A stretch of DNA of 26,767 bases from an uncultured Clostridia bacterium (GTDB taxonomy: Bacteria; Bacillota; Clostridia; Oscillospirales; CAG-382): assembly GCA_947627335.1 (NCBI GenBank), contig CANQVQ010000007.1:1-26767 (forward strand). Reading direction: 5' to 3'. Both the position numbers and the translations under genes were made by a program. The notes below the pieces were generated by a model. The model had not been told where the DNA came from. It was given only the letters and a program-made list of their open reading frames with translations, and did not search any database. Below are positions 1 through 9,588 of this stretch, one piece after another. Numbering within the stretch: position 1 is the first letter of the stretch; each line of letters starts with the position of its first letter.

Positions 1-1286
1 GGATTTTCCGCCGCCGTTGGCCCCGACGATGGCTACCGTCTCGCCCTTATGGATGGTCAGGTCGATATGCTTCAGCACCATGCGGTCGCTTCCCGGATAG
101 GAAAACGAGACGTTCCGCAGTTCGATGCGGTGTCCCTGCCGACGTTCGGGGACCGCGCCCTCCGGCAAAGTCGGGCGAATGGTTTTTTTCTCCCGCATGA
201 ACAGGATCATGTTGTCGATGAACAGCGTACCCTCATAGATCGACCCGATCGTCGTCAGCACGGTCGCGACCGCGGTGGACACCGCGTTGAGCGCACCCGT
301 GTAGATCGTGTAGCCCTCGATCTGCCCGATATTGCTCGCGATGATGAAGAACAGCACGCAGTTGACCACGACCGTCAGAAACCCGAGCGAGAGGTTCCAC
401 GCCGTTTCCTTGTATACCAACCGCTTCAGCCCCTTGAAGTAGCGGGCAAAGACCCCCTTGTACCGCCCGATGAACAGATCGGACAGGTCGAACAGCCGCA
501 GTTCCTTGACGAGGTCCTTGTTGACCATCAGGTCGCTGTAATAGTTCATCTGCCGGCGGTCCTTGCTTTTCCGCCGCACATAGAGGAACTTTTGCCGGCG
601 GAAATAGAACCCCACGAGCGCCGTCGCGACCGACAGCAGGATAAACAGAAGCGCGAACGCCGAGGCGTACCACGCCAGCCGAAAGATCAGTCCGCCGAGC
701 ACGACGAGGTAGCTGGTCATCGTGATGATCTGGCTGACCATGCCGAACGTGCTGTTGACGATCGTGACCGGGCGGGTCCCCGCCTCCCGGCTCGCGTTCT
801 CCAGCCGTTCGTAGAATTCCGGCTGGTCGAAGGACGCCAGATCGACCTCCTTCGCCTTCTCCATGATCTTCACCCGGACATGGTTGGTGACCAGTTCGCC
901 GGAAATGTTCATGACGACTTTATAGACGTCGTTCACGAGGAAATACAGGAACGTGTACCCGAATTGCAGCAGCAGCGGCACCCAGAGGTCCACGGTCGGG
1001 TCGTTCAGCCGTTCGACGATGCGCCCGAGCAGGTGCGCGGAGATGAACGTCCCCGCCACCGGCATGAATCCGTTGAACAACGCCATGAAACTCATGACGA
1101 ACAGCAGCGCCGGACGCGCTTCCCACACCAGCCGAAAGATGTACAGCAAACGCGAAAACACCCCGCCTACGACCGTTCGCAGGTAAGCCGGTACCTCGCG
1201 CAGACGTTTCGGCTTCGGGGCTTCATTTTCTCGTACAGACCGTCCGGTCCGCCCGGACCTCTGCCGGGACCGGGTCCCATGTTCAT
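1..1286 (-). CDS. ABC exporter, fused membrane and ATPase subunit; partial, probable frameshift near the start
   Basis: This is the N-terminal part (about 428 codons) of a half-size ABC exporter of the MsbA/multidrug type, which couples ATP hydrolysis to export across the membrane. A membrane domain with several hydrophobic segments is followed by the start of the nucleotide-binding domain. The last visible residues are a Walker A-like GANGGGKS at the left window edge, so the signature and Walker B motifs lie outside. The best start is the ATG at 1286, seven bases after an AAGGAGG site (1294-1300 on the plus strand). From that ATG the frame opens with a Gly/Pro-rich stretch and soon meets a stop. 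The membrane domain continues in another frame from about 1217-1220, a run of four G on the plus strand; one extra base there would restore a single frame. This is either a real frameshift or an assembly error. The substrate is unknown. Confidence 0.8.
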
Positions 1287-1427
1287 TTCCGTACCTCCTT
1301 TCGGGCTTCCGTTTGAAAAGCAGCAAAGCGTGGGGGGACATAACCTCGGGGGACAAACACGATCACGGCGGCGGTGCTTCGCGCCGCCTTGCTCCGCGTT
1401 TTTCCCCCAAGTACCCCTTTTTCGTCG

Positions 1428-1475
1428 AAAAACGGCTCGGCTTGCGCCACTTCTGACGCCGCCATCGCCGTTTTT
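1428..1475 (-). terminator. Likely terminator downstream of the dnaK operon
   Basis: A 9-bp inverted repeat, AAAAACGGC (1428-1436) and GCCGTTTTT (1467-1475), encloses about 30 bases that can fold further. It has an A/T run on both sides, so it could stop transcription in either direction. It lies about 90 bases past the dnaJ stop. The 1287-1562 interval also has GC-rich hairpins at 1370-1388 and about 1502-1520, and no convincing gene. Confidence 0.55.
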
Positions 1476-1562
1476 CTCTCAAGGAGCCCCTCCGGCGGTA
1501 CACGCCCGCCTGCGGGGCGGTATTTTGATTGTATTTTGCTTTGGCGATCAGCGTTTTTCGCC

Positions 1563-2705
1563 TTATCTCTTCTTGAATTTCGAGAAGAAGGAGCTCTTCT
1601 TCGCGTAATGTCCGTCCTCACAAAGCTGTCCGAAAGCGGCGAGGGCGTCCTTCTGCTTCTTATCAAGTCCACGCGGGACTTCGACGTCCACCGTCACGAG
1701 CAGGTTGCCCCGCCCCTTGCCGTCGAGCGTCTGTGTACCTTTCCCCTTCAGACTGAAGGTCGTGCCGGACTGCGTCCCCTCCGGGATCGTCAGTTCCACC
1801 TGCCCGTCGAGCGTCGGCACCGTCACCTTCGCGCCCAGCGCCGCTTCGACGAACGTGATCGGCAGGGTGCAGAGCAGGTCGAACCCGTTCCGCCGGAACA
1901 CGTCGTGCGGACGGACGGTCACGTCGACGACGAGGTCGCCCGCGCTCCCGCCGTTGGTCCCGGCGTTCCCCTGTCCGCGCACGGACACCCGCATCCCGTC
2001 GCTGATGCCGCCCGGAATGTTGATCTCGAGCACTTTGTTCCGCCGCTGCAAGCCGGTCCCCCGACAGTCCTTGCAGGGGTTCTTGATGATCTTTCCCTTG
2101 CCCTTGCAGGCGTCGCACGCCTGCGTGGACTGCATATAGCCGAACGGCGTGCGCTGCTGCACCGTGACCTGTCCGCGACCGCCGCACTTCGGGCAGTTCT
2201 CCACGCCCGTGCCGCCGCTGCCGGAGCAGGTCGGGCAGGCTTCCACCCGTGCGTAGCGGATCTCCTTCTTGCAGCCGAACGCGGCTTCCTCAAAGGAGAC
2301 CGTGACGCGGGCGGAAATATCGTCGCCCCGGCGCGGACCGCGTGAACTCCGGGACCGTCCGCCGCCACCGCCGAACATCCCGCCGAACAGGTCGCCGAAC
2401 AGGTCCCCGACGTCGAACCCCTCCGAAAAGCCGCCGAACCCCTCGAAACCGCCGAATCCGCCGCCGGCGGACGGGTCCAGCCCCGCCCAGCCGTACTGGT
2501 CGTAACGGGAGCGCTTCTCCGGGTCGGAAAGCACGGAATACGCCTCGTTGATCTCCTTGAAGCGAGCTTCCGCGGCCTTGTCGCCGGGATTCGCGTCCGG
2601 GTGGTACTGCTTGGCGAGTTTATAGAAGGCTTTTTTGATTTCGCTGTCCGAGGCGCCCTTTTTTAATCCGAGCACCTCGTAGCAATCCCGTTTCTGTTCT
2701 GCCAT
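1563..2705 (-). CDS. dnaJ: Chaperone protein DnaJ
   Basis: DnaJ (Hsp40), 380 residues, a usual length for a class A J-protein. It delivers unfolded substrates to DnaK and stimulates its ATPase in the cytoplasm. The J domain carries the essential HPD triad at residues 35-37. A Gly/Phe-rich linker follows (about 80-116), then four CxxCxGxG zinc repeats (C157/C160, C171/C174, C197/C200, C211/C214) and the C-terminal substrate-binding domains. The start chosen is the ATG at 2705 (MAEQKRDCYEVLGL); an in-frame ATG at 2750 would add 15 residues that do not look like a J domain. The ribosome site is weak. It is the last gene of hrcA-grpE-dnaK-dnaJ, 88 bases after dnaK, with a strong hairpin between them. 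Confidence 0.97.
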   Translation of the reverse strand: MAEQKRDCYEVLGLKKGASDSEIKKAFYKLAKQYHPDANPGDKAAEARFKEINEAYSVLSDPEKRSRYDQYGWAGLDPSAGGGFGGFEGFGGFSEGFDVGDLFGDLFGGMFGGGGGRSRSSRGPRRGDDISARVTVSFEEAAFGCKKEIRYARVEACPTCSGSGGTGVENCPKCGGRGQVTVQQRTPFGYMQSTQACDACKGKGKIIKNPCKDCRGTGLQRRNKVLEINIPGGISDGMRVSVRGQGNAGTNGGSAGDLVVDVTVRPHDVFRRNGFDLLCTLPITFVEAALGAKVTVPTLDGQVELTIPEGTQSGTTFSLKGKGTQTLDGKGRGNLLVTVDVEVPRGLDKKQKDALAAFGQLCEDGHYAKKSSFFSKFKKR

Positions 2706-2747
2706 GATCCTATCCCATTTCCCACGGATTTTTGACCGGAAAACCAA

Positions 2748-2773
2748 CATACGGGAGGGACCCCTCCCGTATG
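2748..2773 (-). other. Strong hairpin between dnaK and dnaJ
   Basis: CATACGGGAGGG (2748-2759) pairs with CCCTCCCGTATG (2762-2773). This is a 12-bp perfect inverted repeat with a very small loop, so the outer 10-11 pairs probably form. On the minus strand it is followed by TTGGTTTT, only a weak U tract. It is more likely a partial terminator, a processing site or a stabiliser of the dnaK 3' end than a full stop. Confidence 0.6.
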
Positions 2774-2793
2774 CAGCGCCCCGCTATGCGGTT

Positions 2794-4635
<1,842 letters not shown>

Positions 4636-4693
4636 AAATGATTCCTTCTTTCTGATAATAAACGGTTGTCGGTTCTTTTTTAGGATTCCCGCG

Positions 4694-5272
4694 TCAATTC
4701 GCGACCTTCACCATCGCGTGCCGCAGCACCTTGTCCCCCCGCATATAGCCCTTCTGGAAGGTCTGCACGACGACGTTTTCGCCGACGTCGGGGTTCTCCT
4801 CGTGCATGATGGCGTTGTGGAAGTTCGGGTCGAACGTCGCGCCGTCGCTCTGCATCTCCGTGATGCCGAGCTTGGCAAGAATATCGTTCTGCTGCTTGAC
4901 GAGCGCCTGGATGCCCTTGTCGTCCGGCGCAAACTGCAGCGCCTGCGCCATGCTGTCGAGCAGCGGCAGGAACGCCGTCAATGCGTCCGCATACGCGGCG
5001 GTGTAGCTTTCCGCCTTTTCCTTTTCGCTCCGCTTGCGGAAGTTTTCGTACTCCGCGTACAGGCGCAGGTATTGGTCGTTCTTTTCGTCCAGCTTCGCCC
5101 GGAGAGCTTCCATTTCCTTCTGTTCGCGGTGGGAGGGCTTCTTTTCCTTTTCCTTCTTTTCCTTTTCCGGCTTGGCGTCCGGCTTTTCCTGCGGTTCGGA
5201 CTGCTCCGCCGCTCCCGGCGTCTCCGGGATCCGTTCGTCTTTATTTTCCGGTTCCTTTTCCGTCGTCTGCAT
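4694..5272 (-). CDS. grpE: GrpE, nucleotide exchange factor for DnaK
   Basis: GrpE, 192 residues, normal for the family. It releases ADP from DnaK and so resets the chaperone cycle; it also acts as a temperature sensor. The first 60 or so residues are charged and low in complexity (many Glu, Lys, Pro) and probably disordered. A long coiled coil follows (LRAKLDEKNDQYLRLYAEYE), then the conserved pattern around YENFRKRSEKEK and the C-terminal beta domain that contacts DnaK, including HNAIMHEENPDVGEN. The ATG at 5272 lies inside the 3' end of hrcA (32-base overlap), and its GAAAGGAG ribosome site is within hrcA coding sequence, which points to translational coupling. Confidence 0.96.
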   Translation of the reverse strand: MQTTEKEPENKDERIPETPGAAEQSEPQEKPDAKPEKEKKEKEKKPSHREQKEMEALRAKLDEKNDQYLRLYAEYENFRKRSEKEKAESYTAAYADALTAFLPLLDSMAQALQFAPDDKGIQALVKQQNDILAKLGITEMQSDGATFDPNFHNAIMHEENPDVGENVVVQTFQKGYMRGDKVLRHAMVKVAN

Positions 5273-6329
5273 ACGGACTGTCGCTCCTTTCCTGCAATAC
5301 GCCGCCCGGCGATTCCGCCGGACCGATCTGCTCCGCCAAACCGGACGCGAAATAGTCCAGCGAGGCGACGACCTTCTTATAATCCATTCGCTGCGGACCG
5401 ATGACGCCGATGGCGCCGACGACCTGCCCGTTGACCGTGATGGGGTGGAAAACGAACCCGGTATCCGGCGGGGCGAGATCGCCTTTTTCCTCGTCGCCTA
5501 AGATCACGCTGGTCTGCCCGGGGACCGCCCGCTTCATCAGGTCCGCGAACCTTTGCCGCTCCTCGAACAGCGCAAGGATGCTCTGGAACTTCGCCGCGTC
5601 CATGAATTCCGGGTAGGACAGCAGCTTGTTGACCCCTTCGATATGCACCTTTTCCCGGTCGTAGGAACCGAGCATCTCGTGTACCACCCGCAAAACCGTC
5701 GTCGCAAGCGCACGCTGTTCGCCCATATGCTCCTCGAACGAGAGGATCGCGGGCAGATTGATCTGCTCGGCGGAAAGCCCGGCGAGCGCCGCATTGAGGG
5801 ACGCCTTGGTGCGTTCCAGCTGCTCCTGCGTGATCGGGTTCATCAGCTTGACGTGCCGGTTGCGAATGGACCCGTCCCGGCAGATCATGATCAGCAGGAA
5901 GCTGCTTTCGTCGACGAAAACCGTCTCGTACCGCTCCACGACGCCGCTCCCCCCGCCGAGGAAGGCGAAGGTCGCGTAGTTGGTGATGTTCCCGATGGCT
6001 TTCGCCGCCTCGTCCATCATCCGCCCGACCTCGACGAGCTTGTTGCTCATGACCTCGTCGAGCACTTCGAGTTCCTCCATGCCGAGGAAGTAGCGCTCCA
6101 TGAGGCTTTCGACGTAGGTGCGGTAGCCCTGCGGGGTCGGCACCCGACCGGCGGACGTGTGCGGTTGTTCGAGGTACCCCATATTCTCGAGGTCGTTCAT
6201 CTCGCTGCGGATCGTCGCGCTCGACAGGTTGAACTCCGTCAGGGACTTGGAACCGACCGGGTCGCCGGTGCGGATATACGCGTCGATGACGGATTTCAGG
6301 ATCGCCTTCTTGCGCTCGGAAAGCTCCAT
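5241..6329 (-). CDS. hrcA: Heat-inducible transcription repressor HrcA
   Basis: HrcA, 362 residues, the repressor that binds CIRCE and shuts off class I heat-shock genes. Its activity depends on the GroE chaperonin in known systems. The N-terminal winged helix begins MELSERKKAILKSVIDAYI, with the typical GDPVGSKSL and SATIRSEMNDLE segments and the HTSAGRVPT motif. The rest is the GAF-like and insertion region, including the late segment QVVGAIGVIGPQRMDY. The ATG at 6329 is preceded by a GAAAGGAGG site. It heads hrcA-grpE-dnaK-dnaJ and overlaps grpE by 32 bases. A CIRCE element and a near-consensus promoter lie directly upstream, so the operon should repress itself. Confidence 0.97.
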   Translation of the reverse strand: MELSERKKAILKSVIDAYIRTGDPVGSKSLTEFNLSSATIRSEMNDLENMGYLEQPHTSAGRVPTPQGYRTYVESLMERYFLGMEELEVLDEVMSNKLVEVGRMMDEAAKAIGNITNYATFAFLGGGSGVVERYETVFVDESSFLLIMICRDGSIRNRHVKLMNPITQEQLERTKASLNAALAGLSAEQINLPAILSFEEHMGEQRALATTVLRVVHEMLGSYDREKVHIEGVNKLLSYPEFMDAAKFQSILALFEERQRFADLMKRAVPGQTSVILGDEEKGDLAPPDTGFVFHPITVNGQVVGAIGVIGPQRMDYKKVVASLDYFASGLAEQIGPAESPGGVLQERSDSPYADDGKGTGK

Positions 6330-6356
6330 GCGGTACCCCCCTCCTTTCGCCGGGCG

Positions 6357-6383
6357 TTAGCACTCAAACGCCTCAAGTGCCAA
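6357..6383 (-). promoter_or_regulatory. CIRCE operator for HrcA
   Basis: CIRCE has the consensus TTAGCACTC-N9-GAGTGCTAA. On the minus strand this site reads TTGGCACTT, nine bases, GAGTGCTAA. The half nearer hrcA is perfect and the other half has two changes (7 of 9 match). It sits just downstream of the -10 box, over the expected transcription start and early leader, where HrcA would block transcription of the operon. Confidence 0.93.
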
Positions 6384-6393
6384 TCTTGCCTTT

Positions 6394-6421
6394 ATTATAC
6401 CCCTTTTTTGCGTCTTGTCAA
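6394..6421 (-). promoter_or_regulatory. SigA-type promoter of the hrcA operon
   Basis: Consensus TTGACA (6416-6421) and TATAAT (6394-6399) boxes with a 16-base spacer, on the minus strand. Both hexamers match the housekeeping consensus exactly; the spacer is one base short of optimal. CIRCE begins 10 bases downstream of the -10 box. Confidence 0.93.
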
Positions 6422-6550
6422 GAGGATTGCCAAAATTATTTTGTAAACAAATCGTTTCTTTTTCGTGAACGAACGCTGAAAACCCTTGCAAAAAGCGGAT
6501 TTTGCGGGGTTTTGCCCGCTGGCAAATGGAAAAGCAGATTGCCAAAAGAC

Positions 6551-6579
6551 TTGCGAAAACGCAAAAAAAGAGGTATACT
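6551..6579 (+). promoter_or_regulatory. SigA-type promoter of the MGMT-family gene
   Basis: TTGCGA (6551-6556), 17 bases, TATACT (6574-6579). It lies about 65 bases upstream of the ATG at 6646 and points away from the hrcA promoter, so the two genes are divergently transcribed. Confidence 0.8.
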
Positions 6580-6590
6580 ATCCAAAAAGC

Positions 6591-6626
6591 CCGGTGAAGC
6601 CGGTGAAACCGGTGAAACCGGCGAAA
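6591..6626 (+). repeat. Four tandem 9-base repeats in an mRNA leader
   Basis: CCGGTGAAG, CCGGTGAAA, CCGGTGAAA and CCGGCGAAA follow each other without gaps between the promoter and the ribosome site of the MGMT-family gene. Only two positions vary between copies. It may be replication slippage or a repeated binding site. Confidence 0.85.
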
Positions 6627-6645
6627 CGAAAGGAGGCGTTCCCCT

Positions 6646-6984
6646 ATGGAGCAACCGAAAAAACAGCCGACGACGTTCGATCTCATTTACGAGCGGGTAC
6701 GGCGCATCCCACGCGGGAAGGTCGCGAGCTACGGCCTGGTCGCCGCAGCGGCGGGAAATCCGCGCTGGGCGCGGGTGGTCGGCTACGCCCTGCACGCGAA
6801 CCCCTGCCCGGAGGAGATCCCCTGCCACCGCGTCGTCACCAAAGCGGGTGCGGTCGCGCCCGGATACGCGTTCGGCGGCGCGGGCGTACAGCGCCGTCTG
6901 CTCGAAGAGGAGGGCGTGCGGTTCCTGCCGGACGGCAACGTCGATCTCGCCGCCTGCGGCTGCACGCTGCGCGACCTGCTGTAA
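6646..6984 (+). CDS. MGMT-family protein (O6-alkylguanine DNA alkyltransferase-like)
   Basis: A 112-residue single-domain protein matching the C-terminal DNA-binding and active-site domain of O6-methylguanine-DNA methyltransferases. It has the winged-helix segment KVASYGLVA, the helix with an arginine finger (ARVVGYAL, R43), and the active-site motif PCHRV with the acceptor cysteine at C60. The related alkyltransferase-like (ATL) proteins replace this Cys, often with Trp, so this small protein could still accept alkyl groups. It lacks the N-terminal ribonuclease-H-like domain of full-length Ogt/Ada. Role: repair, or marking for repair, of alkylated guanine. The ATG at 6646 follows AAAGGAGG (6628-6635) by ten bases. 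It is a single-gene unit with its own promoter and terminator. Confidence 0.88.
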   Translation: MEQPKKQPTTFDLIYERVRRIPRGKVASYGLVAAAAGNPRWARVVGYALHANPCPEEIPCHRVVTKAGAVAPGYAFGGAGVQRRLLEEEGVRFLPDGNVDLAACGCTLRDLL

Positions 6985-7006
6985 ACGCACTTCCTTTTTT
7001 GTGCGC

Positions 7007-7050
7007 AAAAAAACGCCGTCGGAGCACTTTTCGGCTTCGACAGCGTTTTA
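7007..7050. terminator. Bidirectional terminator between convergent genes
   Basis: An A run, AACGC-GTCG-AG paired with CT-CGAC-GCGTT (with small bulges), and a T run make a hairpin usable from both sides. It lies between the MGMT-family gene (+) and the DUF308 gene (-), which converge here. A small extra stem (CGCAC 6986-6990 with GTGCG 7001-7005) directly follows the MGMT stop codon. Confidence 0.75.
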
Positions 7051-7069
7051 TTGATATTTGAAAATGGCG

Positions 7070-7645
7070 TTACTGCGGGTCGTCCGACCAAACGTCGTCG
7101 TCCATGCGCTTCCCGCCCCCGGTGAACAGCAGCAGCACGATGTCCAGCACCGCCTCGACGATCAGCGAGATCGCCGCCAACTGCCAGAGCGTCTCCGCCG
7201 TTTCAAACGGGTAGAACAGCAGCAGCCCCGCGAACACGAGCGCCGCAAGCGCGCCGAGCACGGACAGGAACCAGAACCGCACCTTCAACCGCAGCAGATC
7301 GACCGTCTGCTGGATCTTTATGATGCCCGCGATCAGGATGACCAGCCCGTACACCCGCGCAAGCTGCTTAAAGACATCTGCAAGAACGCCGGTATAGAAC
7401 GTCAGACAGCATCCGGCGAGCAGCATCAGCAGTCCCTTGGTCAGGTTTTGCTCCAACACCGCCTGCATCGGCTCCGTGCGGAAATACTGCACCGCGCAGT
7501 ACGCGCCGCAGAGCAACAGCACGATCCCGATCCCCTTGAAGATCACGTCCGTCAGCCCCTCCGGGTTGATAAGCAGCAGGATCCCGACGACCAGCTCCAG
7601 GATCCCGGACAGAATGGTTTTTCCGTTTCGTCTCAAATACCGCAT
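7070..7645 (-). CDS. DUF308 / HdeD-family membrane protein
   Basis: About 191 residues of mostly hydrophobic sequence that form about six membrane segments in a repeated pattern of helical pairs, as in the DUF308 family to which enterobacterial HdeD (acid resistance) belongs. The segment LSGILELVVGILLLINPEG is typical. The tail is short, charged and cytoplasmic-looking, ending in several Asp residues. Two in-frame ATGs are possible. The one at 7651 sits too close to the GGGAGG site, while the one at 7645 has a normal eight-base gap, so I chose 7645. It has its own promoter and converges on the MGMT-family gene. Its molecular function is unknown. Confidence 0.87.
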   Translation of the reverse strand: MRYLRRNGKTILSGILELVVGILLLINPEGLTDVIFKGIGIVLLLCGAYCAVQYFRTEPMQAVLEQNLTKGLLMLLAGCCLTFYTGVLADVFKQLARVYGLVILIAGIIKIQQTVDLLRLKVRFWFLSVLGALAALVFAGLLLFYPFETAETLWQLAAISLIVEAVLDIVLLLFTGGGKRMDDDVWSDDPQ

Positions 7646-7675
7646 TTCCATTTCCTCCCGTTGGCTTTTTTCTTA

Positions 7676-7704
7676 AGTATAGCACATCTTTCCGCCGATT
7701 GCAA
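7676..7704 (-). promoter_or_regulatory. SigA-type promoter of the DUF308 gene
   Basis: TTGCAA (7699-7704), 17 bases, TATACT (7676-7681) on the minus strand, about 30 bases upstream of the start codon. Confidence 0.82.
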
Positions 7705-7786
7705 CCCCTTTTTCGCCGTTTTGGAGGAAATCACACGAGACACCGAAAAGCCCTCGGTTGACCGTCGGAAAACGGCATACCCGTCA

Positions 7787-8935
7787 TTACGCCCTGCTCC
7801 CGAAAAACGCGTCCACCCGTGCGCAAAGCTCCCCGAATCGCTCCGTCTGCCGAAGCGGTTCGAGCGGTTCGGACGACAGCTTCGTCCGCACTTTCTTTTC
7901 GATGACCGCCACGGACAGCGTCGAACGGACCGCCGTCTCCCGCACAAGCGGCGAATCCGCCAGCGCCTTCCGTTCGACCGTGCCGTCCGCACAGTACCCG
8001 ACCAGCCGCAGATCATACGAAACGTCCCGTTCCACGCTCTCCATCGCGTGTGCGGCGTCCCCGACCGCCAGATACGCCTGCGCGAGCAGAAGGAAGCAGT
8101 CCCCGGAGTCGAAATCCTGATACGGCGGATGCACCCCGTCCGGGAAAGCGGCGTCCAGCATTTTCAGAAATGTTTCATATACCGCGACCGCCTCCGCGTA
8201 TCGACCCGACCCGTAACACGCCTTTCCCATTCGGATTACGCTGTCCGCGAGTGATTGCAGGACGTAATCGATTTCACTGCACAGACAGACCCTCGCATAT
8301 GCGGCGTCCCCTTGCGCCGCGTAGACTCTTTCGAGGTTGGAAAACAGCGTAAAATCCGTTCGTTCGGGAAATTTCTGCGCCTCCGCGAACGCAAGACCAT
8401 AATTCCCCCGCGAAGCGTACAGGAGCAGCAGCACCTGATGCGCCCGCATAATCACCGACGGTTCCTTTGAACAGGCGAGCAGCAGTTTTGCCTGCCGGAC
8501 CGTTTCGTCAGCGATTTCCGGCGCCCGCTCGGGGTCGTACAAGTCTCCGTTTTCAGGGAGTGACAGCGAAAGCCCGCACTCCATGCAGGCGTTCAAAAGA
8601 ACGCAGTTGCTCGGATAGTTCTTCAGCCCCGCCGTCAGGCGGTCGTAGAAGCGGAAATGTGCGTCGGGCTTACCGTATTCCAGCAAAGCGCAAGCGTCCC
8701 GAATCATTTCCTTCACCCGGTCGCTTTCGTCCGTCCCTTCCAGCCCAAACAGCACGTCCGTGCTTACGCCGAAGACATTCGCGAGCGGTACGACCTGCGA
8801 GATGTCCGGCAACCCGTTTCCGTTCTCCCATTTTGAAATCGCCTGTGCGCTGACGTTCAGCCGTTCCGCCAGTTCCTCCTGCGTCCATTTCCGCTCTCCG
8901 CGCAGCCGTTTGACGTTTTTTCCGATGGTTTCCAT
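7787..8935 (-). CDS. XRE-family transcriptional regulator with C-terminal helical repeats
   Basis: A 382-residue regulator. Residues 1 to about 65 are a Cro/CI-type helix-turn-helix (IGKNVKRLRGERKWTQEELA, then LNVSAQAISKWENGNGLPDI), the DNA-binding form found with DUF or TPR sensor domains in Bacillota. The remaining 310 residues are helical with TPR-like repeats (for example ACYGSGRYAEAVAVYETFL and AYLAVGDAAHAMESV), which usually bind a peptide or partner protein. No membrane segment or signal peptide is seen. The ATG at 8935 follows AAAAGGAG. The promoter is not obvious: TATCAT at 8977-8982 (minus strand) lacks a good -35 box. A perfect palindrome at 9026-9044 lies just upstream and could be an operator. 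The target is unknown. Confidence 0.9.
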   Translation of the reverse strand: METIGKNVKRLRGERKWTQEELAERLNVSAQAISKWENGNGLPDISQVVPLANVFGVSTDVLFGLEGTDESDRVKEMIRDACALLEYGKPDAHFRFYDRLTAGLKNYPSNCVLLNACMECGLSLSLPENGDLYDPERAPEIADETVRQAKLLLACSKEPSVIMRAHQVLLLLYASRGNYGLAFAEAQKFPERTDFTLFSNLERVYAAQGDAAYARVCLCSEIDYVLQSLADSVIRMGKACYGSGRYAEAVAVYETFLKMLDAAFPDGVHPPYQDFDSGDCFLLLAQAYLAVGDAAHAMESVERDVSYDLRLVGYCADGTVERKALADSPLVRETAVRSTLSVAVIEKKVRTKLSSEPLEPLRQTERFGELCARVDAFFGSRA

Positions 8936-9025
8936 TTCGGGTTCTCCTTTTCTCGGTCTTTGTCTTGTCTGCCCTTATGATACACCGTTTCCGTCCGTTT
9001 CGGAAGCGACGCAAAAGAAAGTCCC

Positions 9026-9044
9026 GCGCAACGGAGCGTTGCGC
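9026..9044. repeat. Perfect 8-bp palindrome with 3-base centre
   Basis: GCGCAACG-GAG-CGTTGCGC, between the YegP-like gene's terminator and the weak promoter of the XRE-family gene. On the minus strand it is followed by GGGACTTTCTTTT, so it may be a second terminator. Its position 20 bases upstream of the presumed -35 region also suits an operator for the XRE regulator. Confidence 0.6.
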
Positions 9045-9055
9045 CGTTGCCACGC

Positions 9056-9082
9056 AAAAAATCCCCGCCTTGCGGCGAGGAT
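9056..9082 (-). terminator. Rho-independent terminator of the YegP-like gene
   Basis: On the minus strand: TCCTCGCC, loop GCAA, GGCGGGGA, then six T. An 8-bp GC-rich stem with one G-U pair and a stable tetraloop, 16 bases after the stop codon. Confidence 0.92.
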
Positions 9083-9097
9083 CTTTCGAGCGGACGG

Positions 9098-9478
9098 TCA
9101 GCCGTCCGTTTCCTCCACGATCTCGGCGTCCACGACGTTCTTGCGGACGCTTTCGATGCCGTTCTTGCAGCCCGGCTTGGCGGAATACCCCTCGCTCGCG
9201 GCGATCGGCTCGCCGTTCTTGGCTTTCAGGCGGAAGCGGTATTCGCCCTTCTTATCCAGATAGATCTCAAACTTCGGATGCTTCTCCTCCGCGAAACCTT
9301 CCACGGTCTGGTCCTCCACGTTCGCGATCGGCGCGTTCCGCATCACGCTTTCGATGCTGTTCTTGCAGCTTGCGAGCGTGCTGAACACCTCTCCGCCGGT
9401 GGCGATGACCTCCCCATTCCCTGCCTTCAGACTGAAGGTATACCCGGTTTTCGTTTGCTTGATCAGAAACTTTCCCAT
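9098..9478 (-). CDS. YegP-family protein with two DUF1508 repeats
   Basis: A 126-residue protein made of two copies of the DUF1508 (YegP) unit. The first copy runs from about residue 1 to 50 (KFLIKQTKTGYTFSLKAGNG ... CKNSIESVMRNA) and the second from about 68 to 120 (KFEIYLDKKGEYRFRLKAKNG ... CKNGIESVRKNV). Each has the F-x-LKA-x-NGE core and a C-K-N-x-IESV helix, typical of this small alpha/beta fold, usually two repeats in about 110 residues. The ATG at 9478 follows AGGAAGGA, and a strong promoter and terminator make it a single-gene unit, probably well expressed. Its molecular function is unknown. Confidence 0.92.
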   Translation of the reverse strand: MGKFLIKQTKTGYTFSLKAGNGEVIATGGEVFSTLASCKNSIESVMRNAPIANVEDQTVEGFAEEKHPKFEIYLDKKGEYRFRLKAKNGEPIAASEGYSAKPGCKNGIESVRKNVVDAEIVEETDG

Positions 9479-9528
9479 TTTGTAATCCTTCCTTTCTGTT
9501 TTTCCTGCCTGGCGCAGTTTCTATGTTC

Positions 9529-9557
9529 AGTATAGCACCGTCCGCCCCGCAAGTCAA
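9529..9557 (-). promoter_or_regulatory. SigA-type promoter of the YegP-like gene
   Basis: TTGACT (9552-9557), 17 bases, TATACT (9529-9534) on the minus strand: five of six matches in each box and the ideal spacing. Confidence 0.9.
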
Positions 9558-9588
9558 GCCCTTTTTCGGCAAATTGCCGGTTTTTCGG

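Noticed and set aside
49..1608. A 519-codon plus-strand open frame
   Set aside because: It is antisense to the ABC exporter, whose membrane domain and Walker A motif are clear.
1283..1672. A 129-codon minus-strand open frame after dnaJ
   Set aside because: It overlaps the dnaJ end out of frame and runs through hairpins; no family or ribosome site.
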